Source: Didymodactylos carnosus
Lineage: Eukaryota; Rotifera; Eurotatoria; Philodinida; Philodinidae
Length of the DNA stretch: 20,079 bases
NCBI GenBank assembly: GCA_905250885.1
Contig: CAJNOQ010003502.1
Span: forward strand, 1 to 20,079
Direction: 5' to 3'
The notes under the pieces were generated by a model that made no database searches, was not told the origin of the DNA, and saw only the letters and a list, made by a program, of their open reading frames with translations. The stretch's first letter is position 1. Every line of letters starts with the position of its first letter. The position numbers were made by a program, and so were the translations under genes. Positions 1 to 9,049 of the stretch are shown one piece after another.

Positions 1-450
1 TGGGAGCATCAATTTCAAATTTTAGGTTGTTTACTTACTATGCGTCACCTAATGTGCATTTTAATACAAATTTGTTTGATGACCTGATAAGTTCATCATC
101 GAGTATTCTCCTCGGAGATTTAAACGCTAAGAGCAGCTTGTGGGGACATTTGAATTCCAACCCGAGAGGCCTACATATAGAATCACATCTTGATGACGGT
201 TCTATTTTTCTACTAAATGATGACACCCCTACCCATTTGTTTATTCGTAATGGTGTTCTGTATAAAAACATACCAGATCTTGCTATCATAACTCCGAACC
301 TAGCCCCTTTTTGCTTATCTTTCGAAGTTTGTCGACTATGGTCTTCACCTGGCCACTTGCCTATTATTGTTGATGTAAACTTCTTTCTTGACACAAATGT
401 ACATTCTGTTTCTCAGTGTTTTTTCGCCAAACGTACGAACTGGTGTGTGT
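1..450 (+). mobile_element. LINE (non-LTR retrotransposon) endonuclease-domain fragment
   Basis: The frame is open from base 3, so the protein begins before the window. It reads as the C-terminal half of an exonuclease-endonuclease-phosphatase domain, the nuclease that nicks the target for reverse transcription in Jockey/I/CR1-type LINEs. Visible motifs are YASPNVHFN, then LLGDLNAKSSLWG (the family's GDFNA block with its catalytic Asp), NPRG, LLNDDTPTH, IPDLAII, and SPGHLPI where the family has SDHxPI. The normal linker after the domain follows (RTNWCVF, compare the usual nAdW..F). Family resemblance ends near base 450 in short TCATAG-type repeats, although the frame stays open to 533. No reverse transcriptase follows, so the copy is truncated and dead. 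The altered SDH motif also suggests decay. Family assignment is firm; the exact clade is not. Confidence 0.85.
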
Positions 451-453
451 TTA

Positions 454-482
454 GTGAGAGTCATAGAGTCATAGTCATATCA
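454..482 (+). repeat. short TCATAG/GAGTCATA tandem stretch at LINE boundary
   Basis: GAGTCATA occurs twice in tandem, followed by GTCATA. It lies exactly where LINE similarity stops and the GATC-rich repeat field starts, so it may mark the junction. Confidence 0.5.
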
Positions 483-879
483 GAGAAGGATTTTACCAGG
501 AATAAAACAAGATTAGTCAGAATCCTCAACTGATAAATTCTGCCAAGCTTCGGTCAGTATCCTGCTCTGGACTGCTCAAGAACAGGCATTTCGAATCCTT
601 AAAAAAGAGTACAAGTATGATCAGGATCTTGATGAGATAATACAAGGATCTAGTTAAGATCTTTGCAAGTTTGTGGTTAGAGAATATTTAGACTTTGATT
701 TTCAGGATCTTATCAAGGTTTATAACTAATTCTGTTCAGGAACCTGGCAAGGACGGATGGAGCTCACCTTTTTAGCTAGGTTCAGGTCAGGATCCGTTCA
801 AGATTTATAAATCTATAGATTACAACAGAATTTCGATACCCATGTTGAGCATGTATATAAACTGAAGGTATGTAAACTG

Positions 880-2365
880 AAGGTCTAGAGATCGCTACTC
901 TATGTGTTCATTGCCCTTCTGTTCTATTTAGAAAGTTCTGTCAAGAAATTTAATAACATCTTCGAGGTAATAAATCCTGAAAGATGTTATCAGAAATCTT
1001 TTTTTTCCCAATTAGGAATTATTGAAATCCTGACAGGATCCTACAATTTCGTGGCTACACACTTCAGGAATCATCGGTTTCCTGGCTCAATTCCGGTGCA
1101 AAAACAAAGGTAAACTTGTCAGGATCCTTGAAAATCTTGTTTTGAATCCTGACAGGATCCTGAAATTTCGTGGCTACACACTTCTTTCCGGATTTAGTCG
1201 TTTTCTCAGGAAAAAAGAGCGAATCCTTGCAGAATCCTTATCATATCTGTCAAGGATCTGGCGCTGAAACATCAGAGATTTTCCCTATGGATGTTTCATG
1301 CAATGCCGGCAAGTACCAGTAATACTGTTCAGTATATCTAAAAATGTTAATTTTATTAATGGGTGTCATTTTTAAAATTGCTGTGATAAGACCAGCAGCT
1401 ATTCTAAGATTCATACGTTATTTTCCTTTATTATTTATTTATTCGACGTTTCGAAAAAAATTTTTACATACCGGTTATATACCGAAAATATTGGCTGCAT
1501 ACCGAAACTGTTTTTTCCCCCTTGTACAAAAGTCATTTTACTACTATACGAGAACACAGTCCAGCTGGTAAGCTGCTCAGTTCATCAATTGAAGGTCAAG
1601 AGATCAATACTCTATGTGTTCACATTTCTTCTGTTCTGTTTAGAAAATCCTGCAACGATCCTGATCAAGTTCTGCCACGACACTGCTAAGTTCTGCTCTT
1701 GTAATACATGCTAACTCAATCTTATCCAGCTAATCTCAGCAGATTTCTGGCGCATTCCTTCGAGAAACTTAGATGAAAGTCTAGTGGAATTCGACATTAT
1801 TCTCGAAGGATCCTGGAAAACTTTTTTCGCAAGATATTGAATAATCCCGAAAAAACTTGGCAGAACCTTTAAAAAAACTTGTTTTGAATTCTGTCAAGAT
1901 CTCGAAATTTCGTGGCTACACGCTTCCTCCAGGATTTAGTCGTTTCCTGACTGAATCTTGGTTCAAAAATAATGATAAACCTGTTAGGATCCTTGAAAAT
2001 CTTGTTGTCAGTCCTGTTAGGATCATGAGATTTCGTGGCCACACGCTTCCTCCAGGATTTGAGGGTTTCCTGGCTAAATCCTGGTTGAAACTCAATGGTT
2101 AACCTGTTAGGATCATGAGATTTCGTGGCCACACGCTTCCTCCAGGATTTGAGGGTTTCCTGGCTAAATCCTGGTTGAAACTCAATGGTTAACCTGTTAG
2201 GATCCTTGAAAGTCCTAGTTTGAATCCTGTCAGGATTCTGAAATTCCGTGGCTACACGCTTCATTAAGGATTTAGTCGTTTCCCCAGGAAAAAAGCGTGA
2301 ATCCTTGCAGGATCCTTATTATATCTGTCAAGGATCTGGTGCTGATACATCAAAGATTTTCCCGA
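880..2365. repeat. compound block present twice (880-1290 and 1588-2365)
   Basis: Both blocks open with a GAAGGTC..GAGATC..TACTCTATGTGTTC segment (about 880-955 and 1588-1660). Both close with the same roughly 165-bp tail (about 1125-1290 and 2200-2365), which contains AATCCTTGCAG, ATCTGTCAAGGATCTGG and CAGAGATTTTCCC/CAAAGATTTTCCC. Between these anchors the second copy holds more minisatellite units. This looks like a segmental or element duplication, not independent repeats. Confidence 0.75.
2013..2192. repeat. exact 90-bp tandem duplication
   Basis: Two head-to-tail 90-bp copies, 2013-2102 and 2103-2192, start with CCTGTTAGGATCATGAGATT and look identical. A third, diverged unit starts at 2193 (CCTGTTAGGATCCTTGAAAG). 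The identity of the first two implies recent slippage or unequal exchange inside an otherwise degenerate array. Confidence 0.9.
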
Positions 2366-2370
2366 GGGTA

Positions 2371-3820
2371 TCTTCGTGTATTCGAAGTTAATGGGCAACA
2401 GTGTCCACTGTTCGACAGCAGTCAAAGAGTTAATAGTAGTAAAAAGAAATTCGATTACATAATGATTATTATCAAGGCAACAGAACGAATATGCACCTGA
2501 CGAGCAAAAGAACACGAATCTATCGAACATTAGGTATTTGACTTAGGATAATTATGTAAGAAAACATTATGGATTCATCTATTATATAAAAGTGTTAAAG
2601 CTGTAAGCATATACGGAAGGAGACGGATTTTAAGTGCAAGCTATTGAGTTTATGTATAGAACAAAAGACTGTGATGTTGACGTCGTTGTTTATGTGTTGC
2701 TACGCGCATTTTTTAAAAAAACGGCCTGTTTATTTGCTATAACTGAATCACCGTAGTATTTTGTTATTGAGATACTATATAAGAAAGAACAAAAATCAAT
2801 GATACTTTGACAAAAAGATGATATAAACTTTTCTTCCTTCCATTTAAAGAAGAACAAGATTAAAAGTGAGAGACTAGAGCAGTCTCAAATTGCTGAATCA
2901 GTTCTTGAAAAAACGAAGAAATTTCTCAGTTTTCTTCAGGGGGCAGATTGAAATCCTTAGAGTGTCAGTTCTAGGAAAAAAGTTATGCTAATCTTCCGCG
3001 AAGAAGGCTATTGCTCGACTTTTATAATGTAATTTAATTCTGAGCAGTTAATTTATTTGTTTTATGCAATCTATATTAATATCGAAAAGAATAATAAATA
3101 CTGATGCAACATAGACTCATGTCGCTGTGAAAACTGTCTGTCAACGTGGTGTTTACAGAACAATAACCTGTTGTTAACGATACCATATTCATTAACCTGG
3201 CTACACATTTATTCATGACACGACTCGTCTGCGAATAGAACACTGACTCTTCACAAACCTAAATTAAAAGTTGCGACAGAGTCAGTGAATCGTAGTGTTA
3301 AATATTTATGGAGAGTTTAAGTAATAGGCGAATGGACTTTACACACAGATAAATGAGTAATAGAATATAGCTGTAAACTGTTTAAGGTCGGGTTGAAACT
3401 AAAAATGGGTATTACATTGGCTGATTAATCAAACATTTTGTCACTCAATTCCCAAAGGATCTTTTTGATACCAAAAATTTCCTTTTCGTAAAAATGCGTA
3501 AAAATTGACATTTCGGACGTTTAATACGTGTGAATACATTAAATTAATAAAAAAACAATTTTAACGCCTTCGCTCCCCTCAAAAGTTAATGCACTTAGGA
3601 GCCTTAAATTTTTTAATTTTGCTAACGCATTTTTAAAATCTCACTGTTAGTTATACTCATTTGAAGCTAGACTGGACTAAGCTGTACTCAATTGCGTAAC
3701 TGTCTAAATCGTCCGGGTGTAGGAAAAAAGCTAATAGATAACAAAAAGACTAATAACAACGAAAATTTGATAAAATATAATGGACGCAATTTTTTAATCC
3801 TGCTAATCAGATGAGAAGTT
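2371..3820. other. AT-rich stretch with no supported gene
   Basis: Short ORFs here (2264-2530 minus, 2297-2500 plus) match no family I recognise and overlap repeat sequence. The only clear structure is a perfect 10-bp inverted repeat, CACTGACTCT at 3241-3250 and AGAGTCAGTG at 3278-3287, with a 27-base loop. I see no tRNA, promoter or transposon end that I can defend. Confidence 0.5.
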
Positions 3821-4762
3821 TCAAGTGCAATAAACAGTGAATTGCCAGTCACAGTCACATAAATTATTTTTTCCTCTTATTGAGGCATGTCTGAGTTGCG
3901 TTTCTTGTAAATGTACAACAATTTGTGGTAAAATATTTATTTCTTGAAATACGGCTAATTCATCATATAAAGCATTATCTATACCATTTACTGGTGGTCG
4001 ATAATCGATTGTATTTGGATTATTATCAGCTGCGGCCACGGGAATGTAATGACATTGATAATTTTGGTGAGTTCCTTTACCATAAAAACGAAATGTGGAG
4101 GATGGTACATTAGGAGGTGCATCATCAGTTACGATAGGAAATGGATTTAAAATTAAAATATAACACATAATAAGACAGTTACCATAACGTCGAGCATATT
4201 TAGCCGACGCTGTAAAATACATGGCTTTTCCATACCATCCGTTGTCGTTTTTCCCTAATGTAGCAAAACCATTTGTTAGCAATGATGGTAAACTGGCACG
4301 ATGATATCCGTGCCACATACGAGCCATTCGCACTTGACGATTGTGTGATACTTGTTTACATACCTTATCTAAACGTTCCAGAACAAATTTTCGTTCTTCG
4401 AGAGAACTTTCATCTGATAAATCTGGTTGAAAATCTAGTTGATCTTGACGATCTTCAATACAATGTAGTTGATGCAAAAAAGCACGGTACCGGCCAGAAT
4501 TAAATACAATTTCGATCTTATCAATTTTATCACTCCGACATAATGTACCAAGCCAGTTGTAAACTAAAGAGGTAATCCTTTTATATTTTGGATTACTGTC
4601 GTCCTGTTTCAATATGCAAGACGCAACATTTCTATATGTTGATTCTTTCAGTTCATCTTCACCCATCAATGGTGTAAAATCGCCTGTAAATTGCCCATAA
4701 AATGCTTTTCTTATTTCTTCTTTTATTGTTGTTAAACCCTTATTTGAAGATATATCAGGCAT
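3821..4762 (-). CDS. PARP-type ADP-ribosyltransferase catalytic domain protein
   Basis: This 313-residue frame ends in a PARP-like catalytic fold, which transfers ADP-ribose from NAD+ to protein or nucleic acid. Residues 150-154 are WHGYH, supplying the NAD-binding His (H151). Residues 174-194 contain NGWYGKAMYFTASAKYA, the family G.yGkGiYF block with Tyr182. Residues 266-280 are YDELAVFQEINILPQ, matching the family's last strand with the catalytic Glu at E268. The H-Y-E triad of ADP-ribose-polymerising and some mono-transferring members is therefore intact. Residues 1-149 are charged and unassigned. There is no signal peptide or membrane span, so the cytosol or nucleus is likely. The apparent Met start lies in a linker: the same frame continues upstream to about 4836, where a one-base shift joins it to a SAM domain, so the true gene is longer and probably broken. 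Confidence 0.85.
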   Translation of the reverse strand: MPDISSNKGLTTIKEEIRKAFYGQFTGDFTPLMGEDELKESTYRNVASCILKQDDSNPKYKRITSLVYNWLGTLCRSDKIDKIEIVFNSGRYRAFLHQLHCIEDRQDQLDFQPDLSDESSLEERKFVLERLDKVCKQVSHNRQVRMARMWHGYHRASLPSLLTNGFATLGKNDNGWYGKAMYFTASAKYARRYGNCLIMCYILILNPFPIVTDDAPPNVPSSTFRFYGKGTHQNYQCHYIPVAAADNNPNTIDYRPPVNGIDNALYDELAVFQEINILPQIVVHLQETQLRHASIRGKNNLCDCDWQFTVYCT

Positions 4763-5100
4763 GTCTAATATTGATCCTTTTATTTTCTCTAATTCTGTTA
4801 AAATACGTTGTACGGGTATACATCTTTTAATACCTAAAATTGTTTAGGGCTTGCTCATCGATCTTGGTTAATAAAAATCGACCGTTAATTTGATGTTGTC
4901 GAAAATATTCTGTGTATTGGTGATAGTCGTTGCCCAATGACTGTAACCACTCACAAACTGCTTCAGTTGACCAGTTGTGATAATCAGGTAACATTATAGC
5001 TAAAGAAAAGAGCTCATTAGCACGGTCACTTGCGGAGCTAAAATATAAAACTCCTCCGGTCAGCCTTTACACCTCTTCCCATGAACGATGTTCAATCTAT
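4763..5100 (-). pseudogene. SAM domain and N-terminal part of the ADP-ribosyltransferase gene, frameshifted
   Basis: Upstream of the ADP-ribosyltransferase frame the minus strand encodes a clear SAM domain, a helical module for self-association or partner binding. It contains NWSTEAVCEWLQSLG (Trp codon at 4971-4973), then INGRFLLTKIDEQALNN, and after a frame change LGIKRCIPVQRILTELEKI. The ALNN-LGI junction matches the usual dLkeLGI once one base of an AAAA run at 4836-4839 (plus strand) is discounted. Farther 5' the frame reads TGGVLYFSSASDRANELFSL and RSWEEV, but carries a TAA (complement of 5067-5069) and a TAG (complement of 5097-5099). The original gene was thus probably SAM plus ADP-ribosyltransferase with more N-terminal sequence. 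One shift and two stops point to a pseudogene, or a gene using only the 3' part. No GT-AG intron explains the shift. A sequencing error in the homopolymer is possible. Confidence 0.7.
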
Positions 5101-5479
5101 GAGTAGTCAAACTGAGGAATCCTCGTTTAACACTACTTTTGTTAAGCAAGTGGTTTTTTTTTATAACAGATGCTGCTGGCTTTGAGATGCGCGAAATTAG
5201 TTTCTAATGCAAAATGTATAGCTTTTCCTTTTTTATAGTACAAACAGAACACATGTTGCAGGAGTACTTATAGTTTTGAGTACTTTAATTCTATTATTTT
5301 GAATTAGTTTGCTTGGTGTTGATCTGCTGCTTCTTCACGTTCATGATGATTGACAAGATTCAGAATGTACATAAATTTGTTGGCGAAGTGGAACATTTGT
5401 TAAATCATATGGTCAACGTGGTACTCTCAGAGATCAATGTTTATCCGATGTGCAGACACGGACGAGTATGCGAACAAGA
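5101..5479. other. spacer with one open frame cut by a transposon
   Basis: A plus-strand frame from 5313 reads through DKIQNVHKFVGEVEHLLNHM and MCRHGRVCEQD, and stops being meaningful at 5480, where a CACAGTGGGCAT transposon end begins. Its base composition is less AT-biased than the flanks, so it could be the remnant of a host exon disrupted by the insertion. I recognise no family. Nothing else is visible here. Confidence 0.3.
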
Positions 5480-6125
5480 CACAGTGGGCATCCCAGGCAG
5501 AAATTAGGTGAAAAATCGAAGTTGCTCCTAATTCAAATACAAATAGTGGAAAATGTAGCCCTTTCAAAGGGCTATCGAATGGTATATAAATGTCTATTTT
5601 GAAAATGGTTCTTACGACGAGAAATCACAGTACACAAAACCGATTACTGATATCGTTACTACATACGAAATAAAGATTCTTTGCTTACTCAATTCCGTTA
5701 CGCGATTTCAAAGCAGATATTCAGAACCAGCACGTCTTCAGCTATCTACTGATAACAATATTTCTATTTCGCACCGAATTCAATAAGTAAGAGCGACATG
5801 TTCTCCATCACGTCAGTCCGTGGTAATAGTACTCCAGTATAGTCGGGTCGTCCTCGTTAGCCCCACGCGAAAATAACATTCAAACACATCAGAATGTTCC
5901 TCAAACGCTACTCTATGTATTCTAAAATCGCAAAATCTCGCATATTTTCCAAGGAGGTTTTATGGATTTTCCAAAATCCCAAGGGGGTTTTCGCGTATTT
6001 CACATTTTTCTCTCTCACCAAAGCACTTTTCGTACAAATAATGCCATATTCGGAATCAGCGTGAAAAATTACATCGAATGATATATAGTTTTTTAATTTT
6101 TCTGCAGAAATATTTTCGGTCAAAC
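5480..6125 (-). mobile_element. Transib-like non-autonomous DNA element, copy 3, inverted and lacking one end
   Basis: It starts with CACAGTGGGCATCC, the right-end signature of the copies at 8048 and 11498, so it lies in the opposite orientation. Similarity to their right ends continues inward (AATAGTGGAAAATGTAGCCC and CTATCGAATGGTATATAAAT against near-identical strings). Its inner part, about 5920-6090, is the reverse complement of 11860-12010 (ATTCGATG..TTTTTCACGCTGATTCCGAATATGG). The far end, expected to read TGCCCACTGTG plus a CAAGA duplication, is not found; similarity fades near 6125, so that end is deleted or eroded. The 216-bp minus-strand ORF inside it (5908-6123) is transposon sequence, not a gene. 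No transposase is encoded. Confidence 0.75.
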
Positions 6126-6463
6126 TGAATTATACAGTTGAAAGCCTGTCCGCAGCAAATTTTGCTTAGGAAGTTGGATATTTATTTTAGCAATAGTACG
6201 CAAGTGTATAAACACATTTTTTAAAAGGGATCCTCCATATCTCTAGAACAAGAAGTAACTGTCACAATGCACAATATTGCAAGTTAGCTCATAACACCTC
6301 AGCGCAGCCTCTGTATAACTTCTAGTCACAGAGGTTCCGTTCTCCGTCCTACAATGGACTTAAGCTTACATGCCTCATCTTTCGCAACCTTTACAGGAGA
6401 TTCACAAAATATCGCACATATTATATTCAGAGATCTTTCGAAGTAGTTAAGATGACATTTCGA
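6126..6463. other. spacer, nothing identified
   Basis: AT-rich sequence between the decayed transposon copy and the broken minus-strand gene. No ORF, RNA gene or repeat end that I can support. Confidence 0.5.
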
Positions 6464-7083
6464 TTAGCCTCCATCCAGACTGATCAGTACGAACGCTATT
6501 CGATCGGTTATCATCCACTGCTTTTCTTCGCCAACCAAAAAAACAACTCTAAAAGACTTACGGTCGGGGGATGGTTGCGTTGTTAGGCTTTTCGGTGGTT
6601 GTGCAGGTACTAGAATAGCTGGTGGTAAATCTAGGAGGAATACGGGTAAATATGTTAGACGGAATGATTTATAATATTATTTAGGAACGTGGCCAGACTG
6701 AGTTGGGGTGAGGGGTATATTACCAGTTTTTTTATAGTTTTTCCATTTATTAATCACATATTCTTTTGTTGCTGTTTCACTAGCTTTCATTTGTTGGACA
6801 GTTTGTCTGAATATCACTCTTTGTTCATCGTCTAAAATGTGCCCAAAGAAATGAAAATAACGATGAGTAATATAATTAGGATTGATTGGGAATTTAAAAG
6901 GCGTTCTTTCGCGATCATTCTAGTTAAACTTTCTTTGGTTTTTCTGAAAGTTTTCGAGGTCGCAAAAAGTGACTCAGTTTCGCTGAATGTTTCGAATAAA
7001 CTTTCGACTTCCCTCCCTTTATGATCATATAGCCCAAAGTGTCCTCCATTGATCTGCGCAAATAGGTACTCGCTGGCTGTCAT
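6464..7083 (-). pseudogene. unrecognised protein-coding gene, frameshifted and with an internal stop
   Basis: Three open stretches line up on the minus strand. From the ATG at 7083, the first frame reads MTASEYLFAQINGGHFGLYD, then a Ser/Glu-rich part (VESLFETFSETESLF) and KTFRKTKESLTRM. Near 6900-6922 coding character appears to move by one base to a frame reading NDRERTPFKFPINPNY, THRYFHFFGHILDDEQRVIF, RQTVQQMKASETATKEYVIN and KWKNYKKTGNIPLTPTQSG, ending HVPK at a TAA (complement of 6677-6679). The same frame then runs open another 70 codons (PVFLLDLPPAILVPAQPPKS, QPSPDRKSFRVVFLVGEEKQ) to a stop at 6464-6466. If frame one simply continues it gives a hydrophobic tail (ILIILLIVIFISLGTF), which could be genuine or an artefact of AT-rich sequence. 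I recognise no family. A decayed gene is the best reading; a short 83-residue tail-anchored protein is the alternative. Confidence 0.45.
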
Positions 7084-8042
7084 AGTTATGGGGAAGGTTC
7101 AGTTTCATTGAGGCTCAACGGATCGCTTACAGCAGTCAGTACTCTTAACAGAACTGAAAATATAGCTCATCAACCAAATTCAATATGACGGCATTATTTG
7201 TTGTGCTACGCCACGCGACTATCAAAGTTTTCCAAGGGACATCATTTCTACTAATTACCAGCATACGCTAAAAGTCTATAACGCAGTCCAGTTTTTATGA
7301 AACTGATACTGCTTAACACCAGAATTTAGTTTCAGGAGATCTTCTTGAAGTATGGTGGTAACTGGTGAAGAAGAGGATCCTACAGATATTTTGAATATAC
7401 GAACACTCCTTTCAAAACTCGTGAAACACATCATCGAAAACCCCACTTTTAAAGCATTGTGTCCCGGAAAAGGTGCGACCAGGTCTTGGGCATCTAATGA
7501 TGAGAAACGAAGATCTTAAGTACCTCACATTAAGTTATTTTAAAATATTCAGATGCGTCGTCTTTGATAGGATAGTAATTGAAGCTGATTACCTGCTTGA
7601 GCCGTCATATCTACAGACGTTTACAATACCGTGGTTTCTTGTATTGAAAATTAACTGGTATTAAATGTTTACTTATAGATAAAGAAATCAATCATATCTA
7701 AAAATGTGTAGATATTTTTGTACATTCCTCCATAATGAGTCTATACCATACTCATCAATCAAATCCTTGTTGGCTTTTTCCTCGTAGATAAATAAAACAA
7801 TATCAAAGTTACTACATAGTTTTTATTACATATTTTAATCACTATGTAAATATGCAGGTGCTGACAGAAAACAAAAAAAAATGAGAATGAGTTTTCTTTT
7901 CATCTTTCCTATAAGATTTTCGGTAAAGTACACGCATAGAAATAAAAAAGAATTTTATTAAAGCCAATAATAATCGTATGCACACAACAATAAGTGATTT
8001 TTATTTCAAAAATCGAAACTTTCGATTACAATCTATACTCAC
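7084..8042. other. spacer with one possible short ORF (7352-7519, plus)
   Basis: Mostly AT-rich sequence without recognisable content. An ATG at 7352 opens a 55-codon plus-strand frame, MVVTGEEEDPTDILNIRTLL followed by KHIIENPTFKALCPGKG, ending in TAA at 7517-7519. Its composition is more protein-like than the neighbouring frames, but I cannot match it and an in-frame TGA precedes it. Treat it as a possible exon remnant only. Confidence 0.3.
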
Positions 8043-8047
8043 CATCA

Positions 8048-8628
8048 CACAGTGGGCATTTTTTGCCAGAGCATATTTGGAGGGAAGTGCATTTATAAGC
8101 GAGAAAACCATGAAATACCCCGAAAACCGTATGGGTTTTGAAAAATCGATAATTCGACTTAGATAAAAAGTCGCATGCACTGTAGATAGAGTGGGTGTTC
8201 GGAAACATATTGATATATTTTATTGTTATTTTCGAGGTCAGAAAAACCGTGGAACTCGACTATATTGAGGTCGTGTCAGTTCGAATGAAACTGGGTATAC
8301 TCCGATTCTTTAGTGAATTCGATATGGAAATGTAGACATTTTTATATCAATAGATAGGTGAGGGCATGCTGATTCCGAATATATCCTTTCCAATCGTTCA
8401 AAGCAGCTGTGTGAAGAAAAAATTACATTTTTGTGCATACATGTCATGGTTTTCGATATTCGTATTGCAGTTGTCGTGTCCTTCTTTCTCCACTTAGGAG
8501 TGAACATCAAAATAGACATTCATATACCATTCGATAGAGAATTCTTAGGGCTACATTTTACACTATTTATATTTGGAAAAAGAACAAATCGACTTTTTCG
8601 CCTTATGTCCGCTTGGATGCCCACTGTG
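8048..8628 (+). mobile_element. Transib-like MITE, copy 1 (581 bp), complete with 5-bp target duplication
   Basis: The element starts CACAGTGGGCAT and ends ATGCCCACTGTG, a perfect 12-bp terminal inverted repeat. It is flanked on both sides by the direct repeat CATCA (8043-8047 and 8629-8633). The outermost heptamer CACAGTG equals the V(D)J recombination signal heptamer and fits the CACWRTG ends of Transib transposons, which make 5-bp target duplications. There is no transposase ORF, so it must have been moved in trans. Inside are segments shared with the other copies: GAGAAAACCATGAAATAC, TTTTGAAAAATCGATAATTC, and ACCATTCGATAGAGAATTC near the right end. Compared with the copy at 11498 it lacks about 390 bp close to the left end, so it is an internal-deletion derivative. 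ORFs at 7978-8208, 8310-8519 and 8431-8640 are not genes. Confidence 0.85.
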
Positions 8629-8633
8629 CATCA

Positions 8634-9049
8634 GCTATAGTTTACAATAAAGAACACGCAACTAGAGCCATTCGTCGCAATTACATTACGAAAAAATTCA
8701 GGCTGACTATTTTGCAATTCGTAAAGTCATTTTTTGAACATGAAAATTTTATTTTTAAGTTCCCGAGTAGAAGAGACTGAGGTGGTGCAACAGTAACGCT
8801 TAGCAAGGCGGCAAGTTTTGACGCGTTTACATTTAACGCGTTTAGCAGGACGATTTTACAATAAATTGACGCGTTCGGAAGAGTTTAACTTGTGGGTGAT
8901 TCCACCGGAAATCTGACACGTTTGCAGCGATATCTTCCAAATCGAATTTCAATACGATATTCGTGTTCAGCATAGTCGATAACCTCACTTTGGTGACAAA
9001 AGATCCTCTCTATCTCGCTTTCGAAAATAATGAAAAATGCACCTAAACA
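8634..9049. other. spacer, nothing identified
   Basis: Between a transposon and the palindrome. GACGCGTTTACATTTAACGC and GACGCGTTCGG (about 8820-8880) form a small cluster of ACGCGTT words, which is unusual for this AT-rich context. No gene or transposon end is visible. Confidence 0.45.

Larger units (their letters stand above)
480..2370. repeat. GATC-rich minisatellite field
   Basis: There is no convincing gene here. About fifteen copies of the core AGGATCC/T occur, often extended to CAGGATCCTG, which is its own reverse complement. Six copies of a longer unit contain TTCGTGGCTACAC or close variants, anchored near 1047, 1167, 1908, 2031, 2121 and 2243, about 120 or 90 bp apart. Conserved unit parts are an AATCCTG-type start, the TTCGTGGC block, CTCCAGGATTT and TCCTGG. 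Short ORFs over 1857-2264 on both strands are products of the repeat, not genes. Confidence 0.8.

Noticed and set aside
1857-2264. ORFs of 81 codons (plus) and 131 codons (minus) with internal amino-acid repeats.
   Set aside because: Frames stay open only because the 90-bp repeat unit is divisible by three; both strands are open over the same repeats, and no domain is recognisable.
5066-5160. TIR-domain C-terminus upstream of the SAM domain (TGGVLYFSSA..).
   Set aside because: Only a vague resemblance over about 20 residues, with stops in frame; too weak to name.
6832-6960. C-terminal hydrophobic tail (ILIILLIVIFISLGTF) after a charged segment, reminiscent of a tail-anchored SNARE such as Sec20.
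   Set aside because: The other minus frame over the same bases is more protein-like and continues for many codons, so the tail may be a by-product; no SNARE heptad pattern with a central Gln or Arg could be secured.
8048-8085. Complete V(D)J-type recombination signal (heptamer, 12/23 spacer, nonamer) at transposon ends.
   Set aside because: Only the heptamer matches; the positions 12 and 23 bases inward show no A-rich ACAAAAACC-like nonamer on either end.
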